Origin: Halioglobus sp.
GTDB taxonomy: Bacteria > Pseudomonadota > Gammaproteobacteria > Pseudomonadales > Halieaceae
NCBI GenBank assembly: GCA_020443425.1
Contig: JAGRIE010000005.1
Coordinates: 1-50,375 of the forward strand
Direction of reading: 5' to 3'
Length of the DNA: 50,375 bases
The notes beneath the pieces were generated by a model. The model was not told the origin of the DNA, searched no databases, and worked only from the letters and a program-made list of their open reading frames with translations. This document shows positions 1 to 8,569 of the stretch, piece after piece (position 1 is the stretch's first letter; each line of letters opens with the position of its first letter). Position numbers and translations under genes: made by a program.

Positions 1-1
1 T

Positions 2-319
2 CGCGGCATGCCAACTGGCGTGATTGTGCACTCTGATCGTGGCAGCCAATATTGCTCAAAGGCCTACCAGACGCTGCTGGACGAGTACGGCCTGATTTGC
101 AGTATGAGTGGCCGGGGCAACTGCTACGACAATGCCTGCGCCGAGAGCTTCTTCCATTCGCTCAAGGTGGAAGCGGTCCATGGCGAACCCACCGGCACCC
201 GGGAAGAGATGAGGCAAACGGTATTCGAGTACATTGAAGTGGACTACAATCGAGACCGCCGACACAGCGCCAATGGGAATATCAGCCCGGCGGCGTTTGA
301 GGCAAAACTGGTCGCTTAG
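2..319 (+). CDS. IS3-family transposase, C-terminal part (5' end outside window)
   Basis: This is the C-terminal end of an IS3-type DDE integrase-fold transposase, which catalyses strand transfer of the element. The frame is open from the window edge, so the gene starts upstream; the ATG at 8 is internal. Visible landmarks are HSDRGSQY, holding the second catalytic aspartate, and the stretch [16 protein letters not shown], holding the catalytic glutamate. The [14 protein letters not shown] segment and the ISPAAFE ending are also typical of IS3 OrfB. The stop is at 317-319 and the presumed inverted repeat follows at once. Whether the element is intact cannot be judged, because OrfA and the left end are not visible. 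Confidence 0.9.
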   Translation, partial: RGMPTGVIVHSDRGSQYCSKAYQTLLDEYGLICSMSGRGNCYDNACAESFFHSLKVEAVHGEPTGTREEMRQTVFEYIEVDYNRDRRHSANGNISPAAFEAKLVA

Positions 320-325
320 GAACGT

Positions 326-349
326 GTCCACTGTTGGTGGGCAGGATCA
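326..349 (+). repeat. Probable right inverted repeat of the IS3 element
   Basis: The 24 bases directly after the transposase stop begin GTCCACTG and end GGATCA. Read outward they match the usual IS3-family terminus, whose other end starts TGATC. The left repeat lies outside the window, so this assignment rests on position and the terminal TCA only. Confidence 0.55.
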
Positions 350-361
350 GTATGCTATCGC

Positions 362-378
362 CTCATAAAAATTATGAG
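362..378. repeat. Perfect 7-bp inverted repeat (CTCATAA-AAA-TTATGAG)
   Basis: A perfect 7-bp stem with a 3-base loop lies 12 bp outside the IS end and 24 bp beyond the 3' end of the response-regulator gene. It could act as a weak AT-rich terminator for the minus-strand operon, or be a target structure preferred by the insertion sequence. There is no run of T after the stem, so termination is uncertain. Confidence 0.4.
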
Positions 379-401
379 TGGCTAGCAGGTGCGGCGAGCC
401 A

Positions 402-1055
402 CTAGTTATCGCTAGCAATAATCCCCTCGCGGATCGCGTAGTGCACCAGATCGGCAACACTGCGGGCGTTCAGTTTTTGCATGAGGTGCTGCCGGTGGGT
501 GTGGACGGTCGGCAACCCCAGGCAGAGTTTGTCAGCCACTTCCCGCGTGGGGTAGCCCTCCGCCAGCAGTTGCAGCACCTCGCGCTCGCGCTCGGTCAGC
601 GAGGTGAACGCATTCTCCGCGGTATCACCGCGATGCTGCGACTCCAGAAAGCCTCCCAGCACTTCCGGGCTGATATACATTTTTCCCGTCATAACCGTAC
701 GAATCGCTTCCAGCAGCTCACTGGCCGCACTGTTTTTAGGCACATAGCCGCGCGCGCCGGCACTGAGCATTTCAGAGACCATGCGCCCCTTCATGTGAAT
801 GGAAAGCCCCAGCACCTTGACCTGCGGGAAACTCGCCCTGATCTGCCGCGTGGCCTCAATGCCGTTCAACTCGGGCATATTGATATCCATCACCACCACA
901 TCGGGCGCGACGCGCTCGACCATACCCAGCACTTCCCGCCCGTTGCCCGCCTCACCGACCACCGTCAATTCCTGACGCGAGTCGAGCAGCAAGCGCAGTG
1001 CAGACCGCATCACTTCATGGTCATCCGCCAGCAGTATCCGGATATCTTTAGGCAC
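402..1055 (-). CDS. NarL/FixJ-type response regulator
   Basis: Two-component response regulator, 217 aa. The receiver domain (about 5-120) shows the acidic pair D11-D12, the phospho-acceptor D57 in VMDINMPELNG and the conserved lysine in YVPKN. A LuxR/NarL helix-turn-helix follows (about 145-210, LTEREREVLQLLAEGYPTRE). The start is a GTG at 1053-1055 that overlaps the kinase stop by 8 bp, which implies translational coupling. Its partner is therefore the adjacent HisKA_3 kinase. Target genes are unknown. The IS3 end lies only about 50 bp past its stop codon. Confidence 0.93.
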   Translation of the reverse strand: MPKDIRILLADDHEVMRSALRLLLDSRQELTVVGEAGNGREVLGMVERVAPDVVVMDINMPELNGIEATRQIRASFPQVKVLGLSIHMKGRMVSEMLSAGARGYVPKNSAASELLEAIRTVMTGKMYISPEVLGGFLESQHRGDTAENAFTSLTEREREVLQLLAEGYPTREVADKLCLGLPTVHTHRQHLMQKLNARSVADLVHYAIREGIIASDN

Positions 1056-3192
1056 GCATCATCTCCAGAGGCACATCGAGCACCACCTCCGTACCCACAC
1101 CGGGTGTCGATACAATCTGCAGGCTGCCACCCGCATGGCGGATATATTCACGGATATTGAACAGCCCGAAACCACCCGAGGGCGAAAACCCCCTGCCCGC
1201 CTGCTCGGCGTCAAAACCCACGCCATCGTCTTTCACGCAGATACGCAAGCTGTCCGGCGTTTGCGCCAGATCCACACAGGCCCATGTCGCGCCCGCATGT
1301 TTCATCACATTCACCAGCAACTCGCGTGTGGAACGGTACAGTGCTATCTGGTTGTCCATCGACATCGGCAGCAGCCTGGCAGTCCCGCTGAATTCAAAAT
1401 CGATGGAGTACTCACGCCGCATGCTGGAGCACAGCTCTTCCAGTGCCGCGGCCAGCCCGAGTTCGTTGAGCATGGGGCAGCTCAGCTCGAACGTGAGGGT
1501 GCGGGTTTCATCGAGCGCCTGCTGCACGATGCCACACACTGTTTCGACAGCACCGCTTGCACCATCGGGCAGCGGCAGGTCCTTGAGCATACTCAACCGC
1601 AGCAGCGATGAACTCAACAACTGGCTGACGCCGTCGTGCAACTCGCGGCCGATGCGCTCTCTCTCACGCTGCTCAGCCAGCGACAACTGGGACGCCAGCC
1701 TGCGCAGCTCGGCACGATTCTGTTCCCGTTCGCGTTCATGGGCGACGCGTTCAGTACTGTCGCGAACAACGCCGCAGATCACCGGCCGGCCGCGCAGGAA
1801 AAAAGAGAAGGCGGTAGTCTCCGTCGGAAACAGGGTGCCGTCCTTCTTGCGGTGCTGGCCGGCAAAGGGCGGCGCCGACGCGGCAGACAGCACCGTCGCT
1901 ATCATGGCCCCGGAGGCATTCTCATCGGCGCTGATCTGATCGTGGGTCAGCTGCAGGAACTCCGCCCTCGAATACCCGTAGAGTCGCACTGCCGCCGCGT
2001 TGACATCCACATAGCGGCGCGTGTCGCCGTCAAAAATCACAATGGCGTCAGACTCCGACTCAAACAGTTTTCGGTACTTCTCCTCACTTTCCTGCAGGGC
2101 CTGCTCCACTCTTTTCTGGTCCTCGATAAACCGCGCCTGCTGCACATTCTGGTAGGCTGCATTGGAAAGCTGCCGGGCCAGCGTAAAAAGCGCTTTGGCA
2201 ATACTCTGGAATCGCTCGGGCGCCATCACCGGAACACGGTAGTACGCCGCCACCACCGCCTCTTCATCAGCTCCGCATGCGCGCGCGTTCATGCGCACCT
2301 GCCGCGGCGACCACAACTCGTCGCGCACCTGGCCGATCAGCCAGGTGGCGACATGCAGACCATCGAGCTCAATACTGGCGGCGGCGTCCCACAGTCCGGT
2401 GACGGGACACTGCTGAATGACCGGACCCTGCGCATGGGGCAGTTCTGCCACCTTGCGCGATGTGAAACAGTTGGCCCCCGCAACCTCGCCAGCGGGCGCC
2501 AGGTAGTGGCAGTAATCGACAAAATTACTCGGCTCGGTTATCGCAACACCGTCCGCATCCACGACGATAGAGGCCACCCCGGCAGCCGTGGCGAACTCAT
2601 CCTGGATGTGCTGGATCTCGGGCAGATTGAACAGGTCGCCAAATGCAATATCCCCGGGCTGGTCCAGCGGCCGGGTCAGCGCCAACACCCGCTTTTGCAG
2701 CGCCTGTTGCAGGCGCTTGAGCTCGGTCACATCCATGAAATTGACAACCACGCTGTCGAGCCGGTTGTCCTGCGTAAATACGGGCACGGCACTGCCGGTC
2801 AACCAGGTAATCTCCGCGCTCCCCGAGCGCTGCACACCCATGCACTCATAGGCGACACTTTTACCTGTCTTGAGCACCTGGTTCAGGGGATAGTCTTCGA
2901 CATCGACCACAGAGCGGTCGGCGAGCAGGAACTGCCAGTCCGGGTCAAAGGGTTCCTCTCCCGCCATCTGCCCGGGCGTTATGCCAAGCAAGTGGCAGGC
3001 CTGCGGATTGCTGTAGACCACAGCGAGTTCGGTGTCGTGCACCACCACACCTACCAGCAGACTGTCGACGGTGGACTTAAAGCGCGCCTCACTGCCCTGC
3101 AGTTCGGCGGAACGCTGCTCGACCAGCCCCTCCAGTTGCCGGATTGAGGCAACGAGATCGGACTCGGCCTGCCTGTCTTGACCTGCGGACAT
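1048..3192 (-). CDS. PAS-PocR-PAS sensor histidine kinase (NarX/DegS class)
   Basis: Hybrid-input sensor kinase of 714 aa with no predicted membrane segment. Domains in order: PAS (about 36-160), a PocR-like ligand-sensing domain (about 183-345, with cysteines C228, C242 and C262), a second PAS (about 372-485), a HisKA_3 dimerisation domain with phospho-acceptor H519 in RELHDGVSQ, and a HATPase with DDGVGFD and GGFGLFNIREY. HisKA_3 kinases pair with NarL-type regulators, matching the overlapping downstream gene. PocR domains are known from propanediol/cobalamin regulators and are thought to bind small organic ligands; the ligand here is unknown. The lack of membrane helices suggests a cytoplasmic sensor. 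The Shine-Dalgarno before the ATG at 3192 is weak. Confidence 0.88.
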   Translation of the reverse strand: MSAGQDRQAESDLVASIRQLEGLVEQRSAELQGSEARFKSTVDSLLVGVVVHDTELAVVYSNPQACHLLGITPGQMAGEEPFDPDWQFLLADRSVVDVEDYPLNQVLKTGKSVAYECMGVQRSGSAEITWLTGSAVPVFTQDNRLDSVVVNFMDVTELKRLQQALQKRVLALTRPLDQPGDIAFGDLFNLPEIQHIQDEFATAAGVASIVVDADGVAITEPSNFVDYCHYLAPAGEVAGANCFTSRKVAELPHAQGPVIQQCPVTGLWDAAASIELDGLHVATWLIGQVRDELWSPRQVRMNARACGADEEAVVAAYYRVPVMAPERFQSIAKALFTLARQLSNAAYQNVQQARFIEDQKRVEQALQESEEKYRKLFESESDAIVIFDGDTRRYVDVNAAAVRLYGYSRAEFLQLTHDQISADENASGAMIATVLSAASAPPFAGQHRKKDGTLFPTETTAFSFFLRGRPVICGVVRDSTERVAHEREREQNRAELRRLASQLSLAEQRERERIGRELHDGVSQLLSSSLLRLSMLKDLPLPDGASGAVETVCGIVQQALDETRTLTFELSCPMLNELGLAAALEELCSSMRREYSIDFEFSGTARLLPMSMDNQIALYRSTRELLVNVMKHAGATWACVDLAQTPDSLRICVKDDGVGFDAEQAGRGFSPSGGFGLFNIREYIRHAGGSLQIVSTPGVGTEVVLDVPLEMMRA

Positions 3193-3436
3193 CGAACGCT
3201 GTTCAACCTCGCTTGTGCTCCCTGCTCACCGGCGCAATGTCACACCGGATCCCACGGGTGGGTTGTAAAAAATACTCTCCCGGCGCAACCCGCCTCCCTC
3301 ATCAAACCGCTGTCGTTCGACCGGGAACTGTCCCTGTTGCTTACCGCGCATTAGCTGAGAAAACCCACCAGAAGTCAAGCAACCAGCTTTCAGATATTAT
3401 TCTTCATGTGTCGCCCCCAACCACCGGCAGCAGGTT

Positions 3437-4387
3437 TCACCTGACAGTGTTGCGCCCGCAATTCTTGGCGTCGTAGAGCGCTTCGTCGGCGCGGGCCATG
3501 AGGTTTTCCATCTGCTCACCCGGCTGCAGCTCGGCGACCCCGATACTGCAGGTGAAATGGATGTCATCCAGCGGGGTGCTCTCAATGGTTGCCCGGTACC
3601 GCTCCGCCAGCCGCTGGGCAGTGGCATAATCCGTGTTGGGCAGCAGTATCACAAACTCCTCGCCACCGATGCGGCCGACAAAATCGGTCTTACGACTGCA
3701 TTCCAGCAGGGCATCGGCTGAGGTTTTCAATACCCTGTCGCCCATCTGGTGGCCGTGGGTGTCATTGATGCTTTTAAAATGGTCGAAGTCCAGCATCAGC
3801 AGGGACAGGGGGTACTTCTGGCGCTGTGCGCGATCAATCTCTATATCGAGCACCCGGTTAATTTCACGGCGGTTCAGCAGGTTCGTCAGCGGATCCCTGT
3901 AGGCGATCCGCTCGAGCTCTTCGGTGCGCTGGGCGACCTTGGCCTCCAGTGATCGGTTGCTCTCGACCAGCGCCTCCTTGGCCTCCTGTAGTTCCTCCAG
4001 CCTGGCTTGCATATCCATGCGCGACGGCAGCGCTACCAGCACCGGCAGCAGCCTCCACAAGACAATCGCGGTGGTAATGGAAATCAGACCCGTTGCGATC
4101 TTGGCGACGCCTTCAACATAGTAGTAGCCATGCCATACATTAATCACACCAATAATGTGGGTAAGGCCGCAAAACAGAATGAAACAGGCAAACAGCAGGA
4201 ACAGGGAATTGAACCTGAGATCGCGTCGCACCAGTACCAGCCGCACAAGGACAAACGGAATCAGGATATAGGCGAGCGCGGTTGTTAAATCGCCCACCAC
4301 GTGCAGGAACAACAAGTCTTCCCGCCACAGGAAGCAGTGGCCGTGGGGCATAAAACTACCGTCGAAAAATGTCTCTGCAACTGTCAT
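3437..4387 (-). CDS. Diguanylate cyclase with ethylene-receptor-like copper-binding membrane domain
   Basis: Predicted inner-membrane diguanylate cyclase, 316 aa from the ATG at 4387. A GTG at 4435 would add 16 residues, but homologous bacterial domains usually begin close to the FMPHGHCFLW motif. Three N-terminal helices resemble plant ETR1. In numbering from the longer GTG start, ETR1 residues D25, Y32, I62, C65 and H69 correspond to D49, Y56, I86, C89 and H93, a constant offset of 24. The ETR1 lysine K91 also has a counterpart, four residues closer. C65 and H69 hold Cu(I) in ETR1. A coiled-coil linker leads to a GGDEF domain with GGEEF and an upstream RKTD inhibitory site, so c-di-GMP synthesis with product inhibition is expected. 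Ligand sensing (ethylene or another copper-bound molecule) is inference. Confidence 0.88.
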   Translation of the reverse strand: MTVAETFFDGSFMPHGHCFLWREDLLFLHVVGDLTTALAYILIPFVLVRLVLVRRDLRFNSLFLLFACFILFCGLTHIIGVINVWHGYYYVEGVAKIATGLISITTAIVLWRLLPVLVALPSRMDMQARLEELQEAKEALVESNRSLEAKVAQRTEELERIAYRDPLTNLLNRREINRVLDIEIDRAQRQKYPLSLLMLDFDHFKSINDTHGHQMGDRVLKTSADALLECSRKTDFVGRIGGEEFVILLPNTDYATAQRLAERYRATIESTPLDDIHFTCSIGVAELQPGEQMENLMARADEALYDAKNCGRNTVR

Positions 4388-4719
4388 AGGCGAAAGTCTC
4401 TGGCAATCATTTTTATTGGCGTGGATCACTGCCACCGCAGCCCACTGCGCGGGAAAGCCCTCCCCCGTCGCCTGCGCCCGGTATCGATGTGACCGTGTAA
4501 CAGCTTACCGCCTTTTCCACGGATTGTATCGGAGCGGGCCGAATCGATCACTAACCGGGTCGCGACCATCAGCGTTTGCGGCAGTGCGTTGACATCCGGA
4601 TAGCACGGCGCGGGACCGGTTTTCAAAATGCTGGCAAAAACGTGTAAGGTGGCGCATCCGTCCCGCCGGCCGCCTCTCAACAGGGCATTGGCACGGCGAT
4701 AAAGTAGTTGGTGAGAACA
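4388..4719. other. Divergent intergenic region, no clear element
   Basis: About 330 bp separate the diguanylate cyclase from the EamA gene and should contain both promoters. I see a TTGACA at 4589-4594 without a matching -10, and a weak candidate near 4619-4648 (TTTTCA, 17 bp, TGTAAG) on the plus strand. No convincing repeat, small gene or RNA was found. Confidence 0.3.
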
Positions 4720-5595
4720 ATGAACTCGTCTGCAATCCCGCCCCGGGTATCGCCCGGTGCGCGCTATATGCTGGTGTCTGCGCTGGGTTTTGCGTTAATG
4801 GCGGCCTGCGTCAAACTGGTCGCCAGCCGGGGCATTCCACTGCTGGAAATAGTGGCGGCGCGCTCACTGGTGTCACTGGTGATCAGCTATATAGACGTGC
4901 GCAGGAAGGGACTGTCACCGTGGGGCAGCCACCGTGCGCTGTTGATCGCCCGCGGCGCGATCGGCGCACTCGCATTGATCTGTGTCTACTACGCGGTGAC
5001 GACACTGCCACTGGCGGAGGCGACACTACTGCAGTACATGCACCCGGTGTTTACGGCACTGCTGGGCCTGCTGCTGCTGCGGGAGGGCATACAGGTATCG
5101 ACTGTACTCTGTATCGTGCTGAGCATCGCCGGCCTCATCGTCATGGTGGAACCCGGCGCATTTACCGATGCCTCGCCCGCCCTGCCGTGGTTTAACGTCG
5201 CGATTGCGCTGGCAGGCGCCTTCGGCAGTGCTGTCGCGTATGTCCTGGTGCGTCGGCTGAGCCCGGTAGAGGACGCCTCCGTCATTATTTTCTACTTTCC
5301 CCTGATTGCGCTGCCGTTGTCAGTGGCGCTGCCCGGGGTGCCGTTTGTCATCCCCGACGTGGAATCACTGGTATTGTTGCTGCTGGTCGGTATCTTCACG
5401 CAGGTGGGCCAACTGGGGCTGACGCATGCGATGCGCTACGAGACCGCCGGCAAGGCTGCCGCCTACTCCTATGTGCAGGTGGTGTTTGCTGTGCTGCTCG
5501 GCTGGCTCCTGTTCGACGAAATTCCCTCCGCGTGGACGCTGGCTGGCGGCGCACTCATCATCTCGGGGGCACTGCTGAACCTGATACGGCGATAG
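4720..5595 (+). CDS. EamA/DMT-superfamily transporter
   Basis: Inner-membrane drug/metabolite-type transporter of 291 aa, within the usual 280-310 range, with about ten hydrophobic helices and the internal duplication of two EamA domains (about 15-140 and 155-290). Typical features are the early GFALMAACVKL helix, the central LLQYMHPVFTALLGLLLLRE segment that ends the first repeat, and its echo AYSYVQVVFAVLLGWLLFDE in the second. TTG and GTG codons just upstream are in frame, but the ATG at 4720 is preferred, with GTGAGA about 7 bases ahead. Substrates of this family (amino acids, purines, metabolites) cannot be predicted from sequence. It stands alone between a divergent and a downstream gene. 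Confidence 0.88.
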   Translation: MNSSAIPPRVSPGARYMLVSALGFALMAACVKLVASRGIPLLEIVAARSLVSLVISYIDVRRKGLSPWGSHRALLIARGAIGALALICVYYAVTTLPLAEATLLQYMHPVFTALLGLLLLREGIQVSTVLCIVLSIAGLIVMVEPGAFTDASPALPWFNVAIALAGAFGSAVAYVLVRRLSPVEDASVIIFYFPLIALPLSVALPGVPFVIPDVESLVLLLLVGIFTQVGQLGLTHAMRYETAGKAAAYSYVQVVFAVLLGWLLFDEIPSAWTLAGGALIISGALLNLIRR

Positions 5596-5606
5596 CCCCT
5601 CCGCCG

Positions 5607-5635
5607 TTGATATAGCCCGGGCGCTTCCATATAGC
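5607..5635 (+). promoter_or_regulatory. Candidate sigma-70 promoter for the GNAT-nitrilase gene
   Basis: TTGATA (5607-5612) and TATAGC (5630-5635) are separated by exactly 17 bp, just after the EamA stop and about 60 bp before the next start. The match is five of six at -35 and four of six at -10. This is a pattern match only. Confidence 0.4.
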
Positions 5636-5692
5636 GTATGATCCGCTACATTCCCGTTCCCATGATTTCACGTCACCCGAAGGAAGGCAGGC

Positions 5693-7240
5693 ATGACCAT
5701 TGACTCACCCACAGATGACTCCGAACACAAGCTCAACCTGAGGCATCTGGTCGCCAGCGACTATCCTGATCTCAAGCGCATCATGGACGAAGTGTACCCC
5801 GGCCTGGGTGGGGCCTGGACAGAGAAGCAGTTCCAGATCCAGTTGGGTGTCTTTCCTGAGGGGCAGATCTGTATAGAAGACCACGGCGTGGTGGTGGCCG
5901 CGGCCCTCGCGGTGATTGTCGACTACGCCAGGTTCGGCGGGCAGCACACCTACCAGGAGATCACGGGTGATTCCTACTTCAACACTCACGATCCCAAGGG
6001 TGACGTACTCTACGGGGTGGATGTCTGTGTCTCGCCCGAATACCACGGAATGCGACTGGGCCGACGGCTGTATGAGGCGCGCAAGGAACTGTGCCAGAAC
6101 CTCAACCTCAAGGGCATCGTCGCGGGTGGCCGCATTCCCAATTACGCGAACTACTCGGACCAGATGTCACCCCAGACCTACATCGAGTGCGTGAAGCGCA
6201 AGGAGATCTACGACCCTATCCTGACTTTCCAACTGTCCAATGAGTTTGAGGTCAAGCGCATCCTCAAGAACTACCTGCCGGAGGACAAGGAGTCACATGG
6301 GTACGCCACCCTGCTGGAATGGCAGAACCTGTATTACGACCCCGAGAAAGCCCCTTTGATCGGCGCCACCCGCAGCACTGCCCGCATCGGCTGTGTGCAG
6401 TGGCAGATGCGCCCTCTCCGGTCGGTGGAAGAACTGATCCAGCAGGTGGAATTCTTTGTGGACGCACTGTCGGATTACCAGTGTGACCTGGCATTGTTCC
6501 CGGAATTTTTCAACGCCCCGCTGATGGGAATGGAGCACCACCAGACCTCTGTCGACGCCATCAGGGCGCTGGCCGCCTGCAGTGCGGAGATCATAGAGTC
6601 AATGTCGAAACTGGCCGTCAGCTACAATATCAATATCATCGCCGGCTCGATGCCGGTGCTGGAGGATGACGAAATCCTGAACGTCGCCTACCTGTGCCGT
6701 CGCGACGGGACCCTGGAGGCGCAGTATAAAATCCATCCCACACCCTACGAAAAGCGCGCCTACATTATGCAAGGCGGCAATGAACTGAAGGTGTTCGATA
6801 CCGACTTCGGCAAGATCGGCATCCTGATCTGCTACGATGTGGAATTCCCGGAACTCGCCCGCCTGCAGTCAGAACAGGATATGCAGATACTGTTTGTACC
6901 GTTCTGGACAGACACCAAGAACGGGTACCTGAGGGTGCGCTGCTGCGCCCAGGCCAGGGCCATCGAGAACGAGTGTTATGTCGCCATCGCCGGCAGTGTC
7001 GGCAACCTGCCGAAAGTGGATGGCGCCGATATACAGTACGCGCAATCCGCCGTGTTCTCGCCGTCGGACTTCTCCTTCCCGCACGATGCCATTATGGCTG
7101 AGACCACCCCCAATACAGAGATGACGCTGATTGTGGATCTTGACCTGGAGCAGTTAAACAAGTTGAAAAATGAAGGCTCGGTGCGCAACTACCTGGATCG
7201 ACGCCGGGATCTATACAAGATCAGCTGGCTGGGGAAATAG
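5693..7240 (+). CDS. GNAT acetyltransferase / carbon-nitrogen hydrolase fusion
   Basis: Bifunctional protein of 515 aa. The N-terminal half (about 14-200) is a GNAT-like acyltransferase with the CoA-binding stretch GMRLGRRLYEAR near 119-130. The C-terminal half (about 228-505) is a nitrilase-superfamily amidohydrolase with the catalytic triad E271 (LFPEFF), K346 (YKIHPTPYEK) and C380 (ILICYDVEFPE). This two-domain arrangement is known in proteobacteria, but its substrate is not. One plausible reading is an amide-forming and amide-cleaving pair acting on the same metabolite. An AAGGAAGG Shine-Dalgarno lies 6-8 bases before the ATG. The 3' end overlaps the convergent hydrolase gene by 20 bp. 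Confidence 0.92.
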   Translation: MTIDSPTDDSEHKLNLRHLVASDYPDLKRIMDEVYPGLGGAWTEKQFQIQLGVFPEGQICIEDHGVVVAAALAVIVDYARFGGQHTYQEITGDSYFNTHDPKGDVLYGVDVCVSPEYHGMRLGRRLYEARKELCQNLNLKGIVAGGRIPNYANYSDQMSPQTYIECVKRKEIYDPILTFQLSNEFEVKRILKNYLPEDKESHGYATLLEWQNLYYDPEKAPLIGATRSTARIGCVQWQMRPLRSVEELIQQVEFFVDALSDYQCDLALFPEFFNAPLMGMEHHQTSVDAIRALAACSAEIIESMSKLAVSYNINIIAGSMPVLEDDEILNVAYLCRRDGTLEAQYKIHPTPYEKRAYIMQGGNELKVFDTDFGKIGILICYDVEFPELARLQSEQDMQILFVPFWTDTKNGYLRVRCCAQARAIENECYVAIAGSVGNLPKVDGADIQYAQSAVFSPSDFSFPHDAIMAETTPNTEMTLIVDLDLEQLNKLKNEGSVRNYLDRRRDLYKISWLGK

Positions 7241-8033
7241 GCGCGGCCAAGAAATCCAGCACCAGCGCGTTGAACTGCGCCGCATCTTCCAGATTGGACA
7301 TATGCCCGACACCGGGCAGCACAACACGGGAAGCTCCGGGTATACGACGCTGCAGCAGATCGGCGATGTCGCGGAAGTCCGCCAGGTCGCGCTCACCGAC
7401 GATCACCAGGGCCGGGCAGCGCAGGCTTGCCAGACGCTCCATCGCCGACGTTTCCGGGGTGTGCTGCGGGTCCCGGTTAAGCCAGTGCCAGCCGGAGTAA
7501 TCCGCCACCACCTGCCGCAGCCTGGCAGCCGCCCCGGGGTGCTCCAGCGCAGCGGAGAACAAGTCCCCCGCCAGCCACTGCGCCTTGGCCGCCTCGATCC
7601 CCGCAGTCTGCGCTGTGGTCCGCACGGCAGCGGAAAACTCGCCGTAGCTCTGCCACTGGAAATCCCGCAGCCCCGCGTCGGCCGCAATCAGTGTGTGGGT
7701 CATCTGCGGATAGTCGAGCGCAAAGTCTATCGCCACCAGGCCGCCCAGCGAGAGCCCGAGGATATGTGCCTGCGACACCTCCAGATAGCGCAGCAGCGCA
7801 GCGAGATCGTCCGCTGCCGAATAGGCCTCAGCGGCCGGCGTTGCCGAGCGCCCGAAACCGCGCATGTCATAGCGGATCACCCGGAAACGCGACGCAAAGC
7901 ACTCCACCTGCAGATCCCACATGCGGGTATCCAGCGTGTTGCCGTGAATCAGGACCAGCGCGGGACCGCTGCCAGCCACCTCGTAAAAAAGCGCTGCACC
8001 GTTGACCTGCGCGATACCCTGCGTAGTTTGCAT
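7221..8033 (-). CDS. Alpha/beta hydrolase, 3-oxoadipate enol-lactonase-like
   Basis: Alpha/beta-fold hydrolase of 270 aa. The oxyanion region is HGNTLDTRMW, the nucleophile elbow GLSLGG, the acid is probably in VGERDLADF, and the histidine is in GVGHMSNLED, giving a complete Ser-Asp-His triad. The length and the MWDLQVECFASRFRVIRYDMRGFGRS segment resemble PcaD-type enol-lactonases and related esterases, but no protocatechuate genes are nearby, so the substrate is open. The ATG at 8033 is preferred over an in-frame start 111 bp further upstream because homology begins at once (FYEVAGSGPALVLIHG). Its last 20 bp overlap the end of the convergent GNAT-nitrilase gene. Confidence 0.88.
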   Translation of the reverse strand: MQTTQGIAQVNGAALFYEVAGSGPALVLIHGNTLDTRMWDLQVECFASRFRVIRYDMRGFGRSATPAAEAYSAADDLAALLRYLEVSQAHILGLSLGGLVAIDFALDYPQMTHTLIAADAGLRDFQWQSYGEFSAAVRTTAQTAGIEAAKAQWLAGDLFSAALEHPGAAARLRQVVADYSGWHWLNRDPQHTPETSAMERLASLRCPALVIVGERDLADFRDIADLLQRRIPGASRVVLPGVGHMSNLEDAAQFNALVLDFLAAPISPAS

Positions 8034-8182
8034 AAACGTTACCCAACTGCCCCCTGTGATACACCCATCCTGTGCGCGACCACTGGTGTCGCGAGGATAC
8101 CCGATTGATGCCGCATCGCCGGGCAGCGTACAATTCGACTGCACACAACCCTCACCGCACCGCCAGCCCCCAGGAGATCGCC

Positions 8183-8569
8183 ATGCAACAACCTCCCAGC
8201 GCCAATATGGTCAATCTTACCTACCTGATCTACGGCCTGCATTTGTTCAGTGCCATCAGCGGTGTGCTCACCAGCGCATTTGTGGTGACAGCCTTCCTGA
8301 CGGGCTGGCCCTCAATACTCGCGGTCATTCTTAACTACGTCCAGCGCGACGCGGTCCGCGGCACCTACCTGGACTCCCATTTCGGCTGGCAGATACGCAC
8401 ATTCTGGTTCGCCCTGCTGTGGCTGTTGGTGGGAGCCGCCCTGGTGGTGACCATCATCGGCATCCCACTGGCGTGGGTGCTGGTAGTGCTGGTCGGCCTG
8501 TGGGTCCTGTACCGGATGCTGCGGGGCCTCGCACGGCTGATGGACGGCCAGCCCATGCCGGTCGAATAG
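8183..8569 (+). CDS. Small DUF4870-like membrane protein
   Basis: Membrane protein of 128 aa with about three to four helices. The central YVQRDAVRGTYLDSHFGWQIRTFWFALLW region strongly resembles the conserved core of proteins annotated as DUF4870 in Pseudomonas and relatives (NYVKRD...TWLESHFRWQIRTFWF). The function of the family is unknown. The start at 8183 is supported by an AGGAG at 8172-8176; an in-frame start at 8072 would add an Arg/His-rich tail that does not look like protein. It stands alone between a divergent hydrolase and the RND operon. Confidence 0.8.
   Translation: MQQPPSANMVNLTYLIYGLHLFSAISGVLTSAFVVTAFLTGWPSILAVILNYVQRDAVRGTYLDSHFGWQIRTFWFALLWLLVGAALVVTIIGIPLAWVLVVLVGLWVLYRMLRGLARLMDGQPMPVE

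Noticed and set aside
1636-3147. A 503-codon plus-strand frame antisense to the sensor kinase
   Set aside because: It shows no domain pattern, while the kinase domains are continuous on the other strand.
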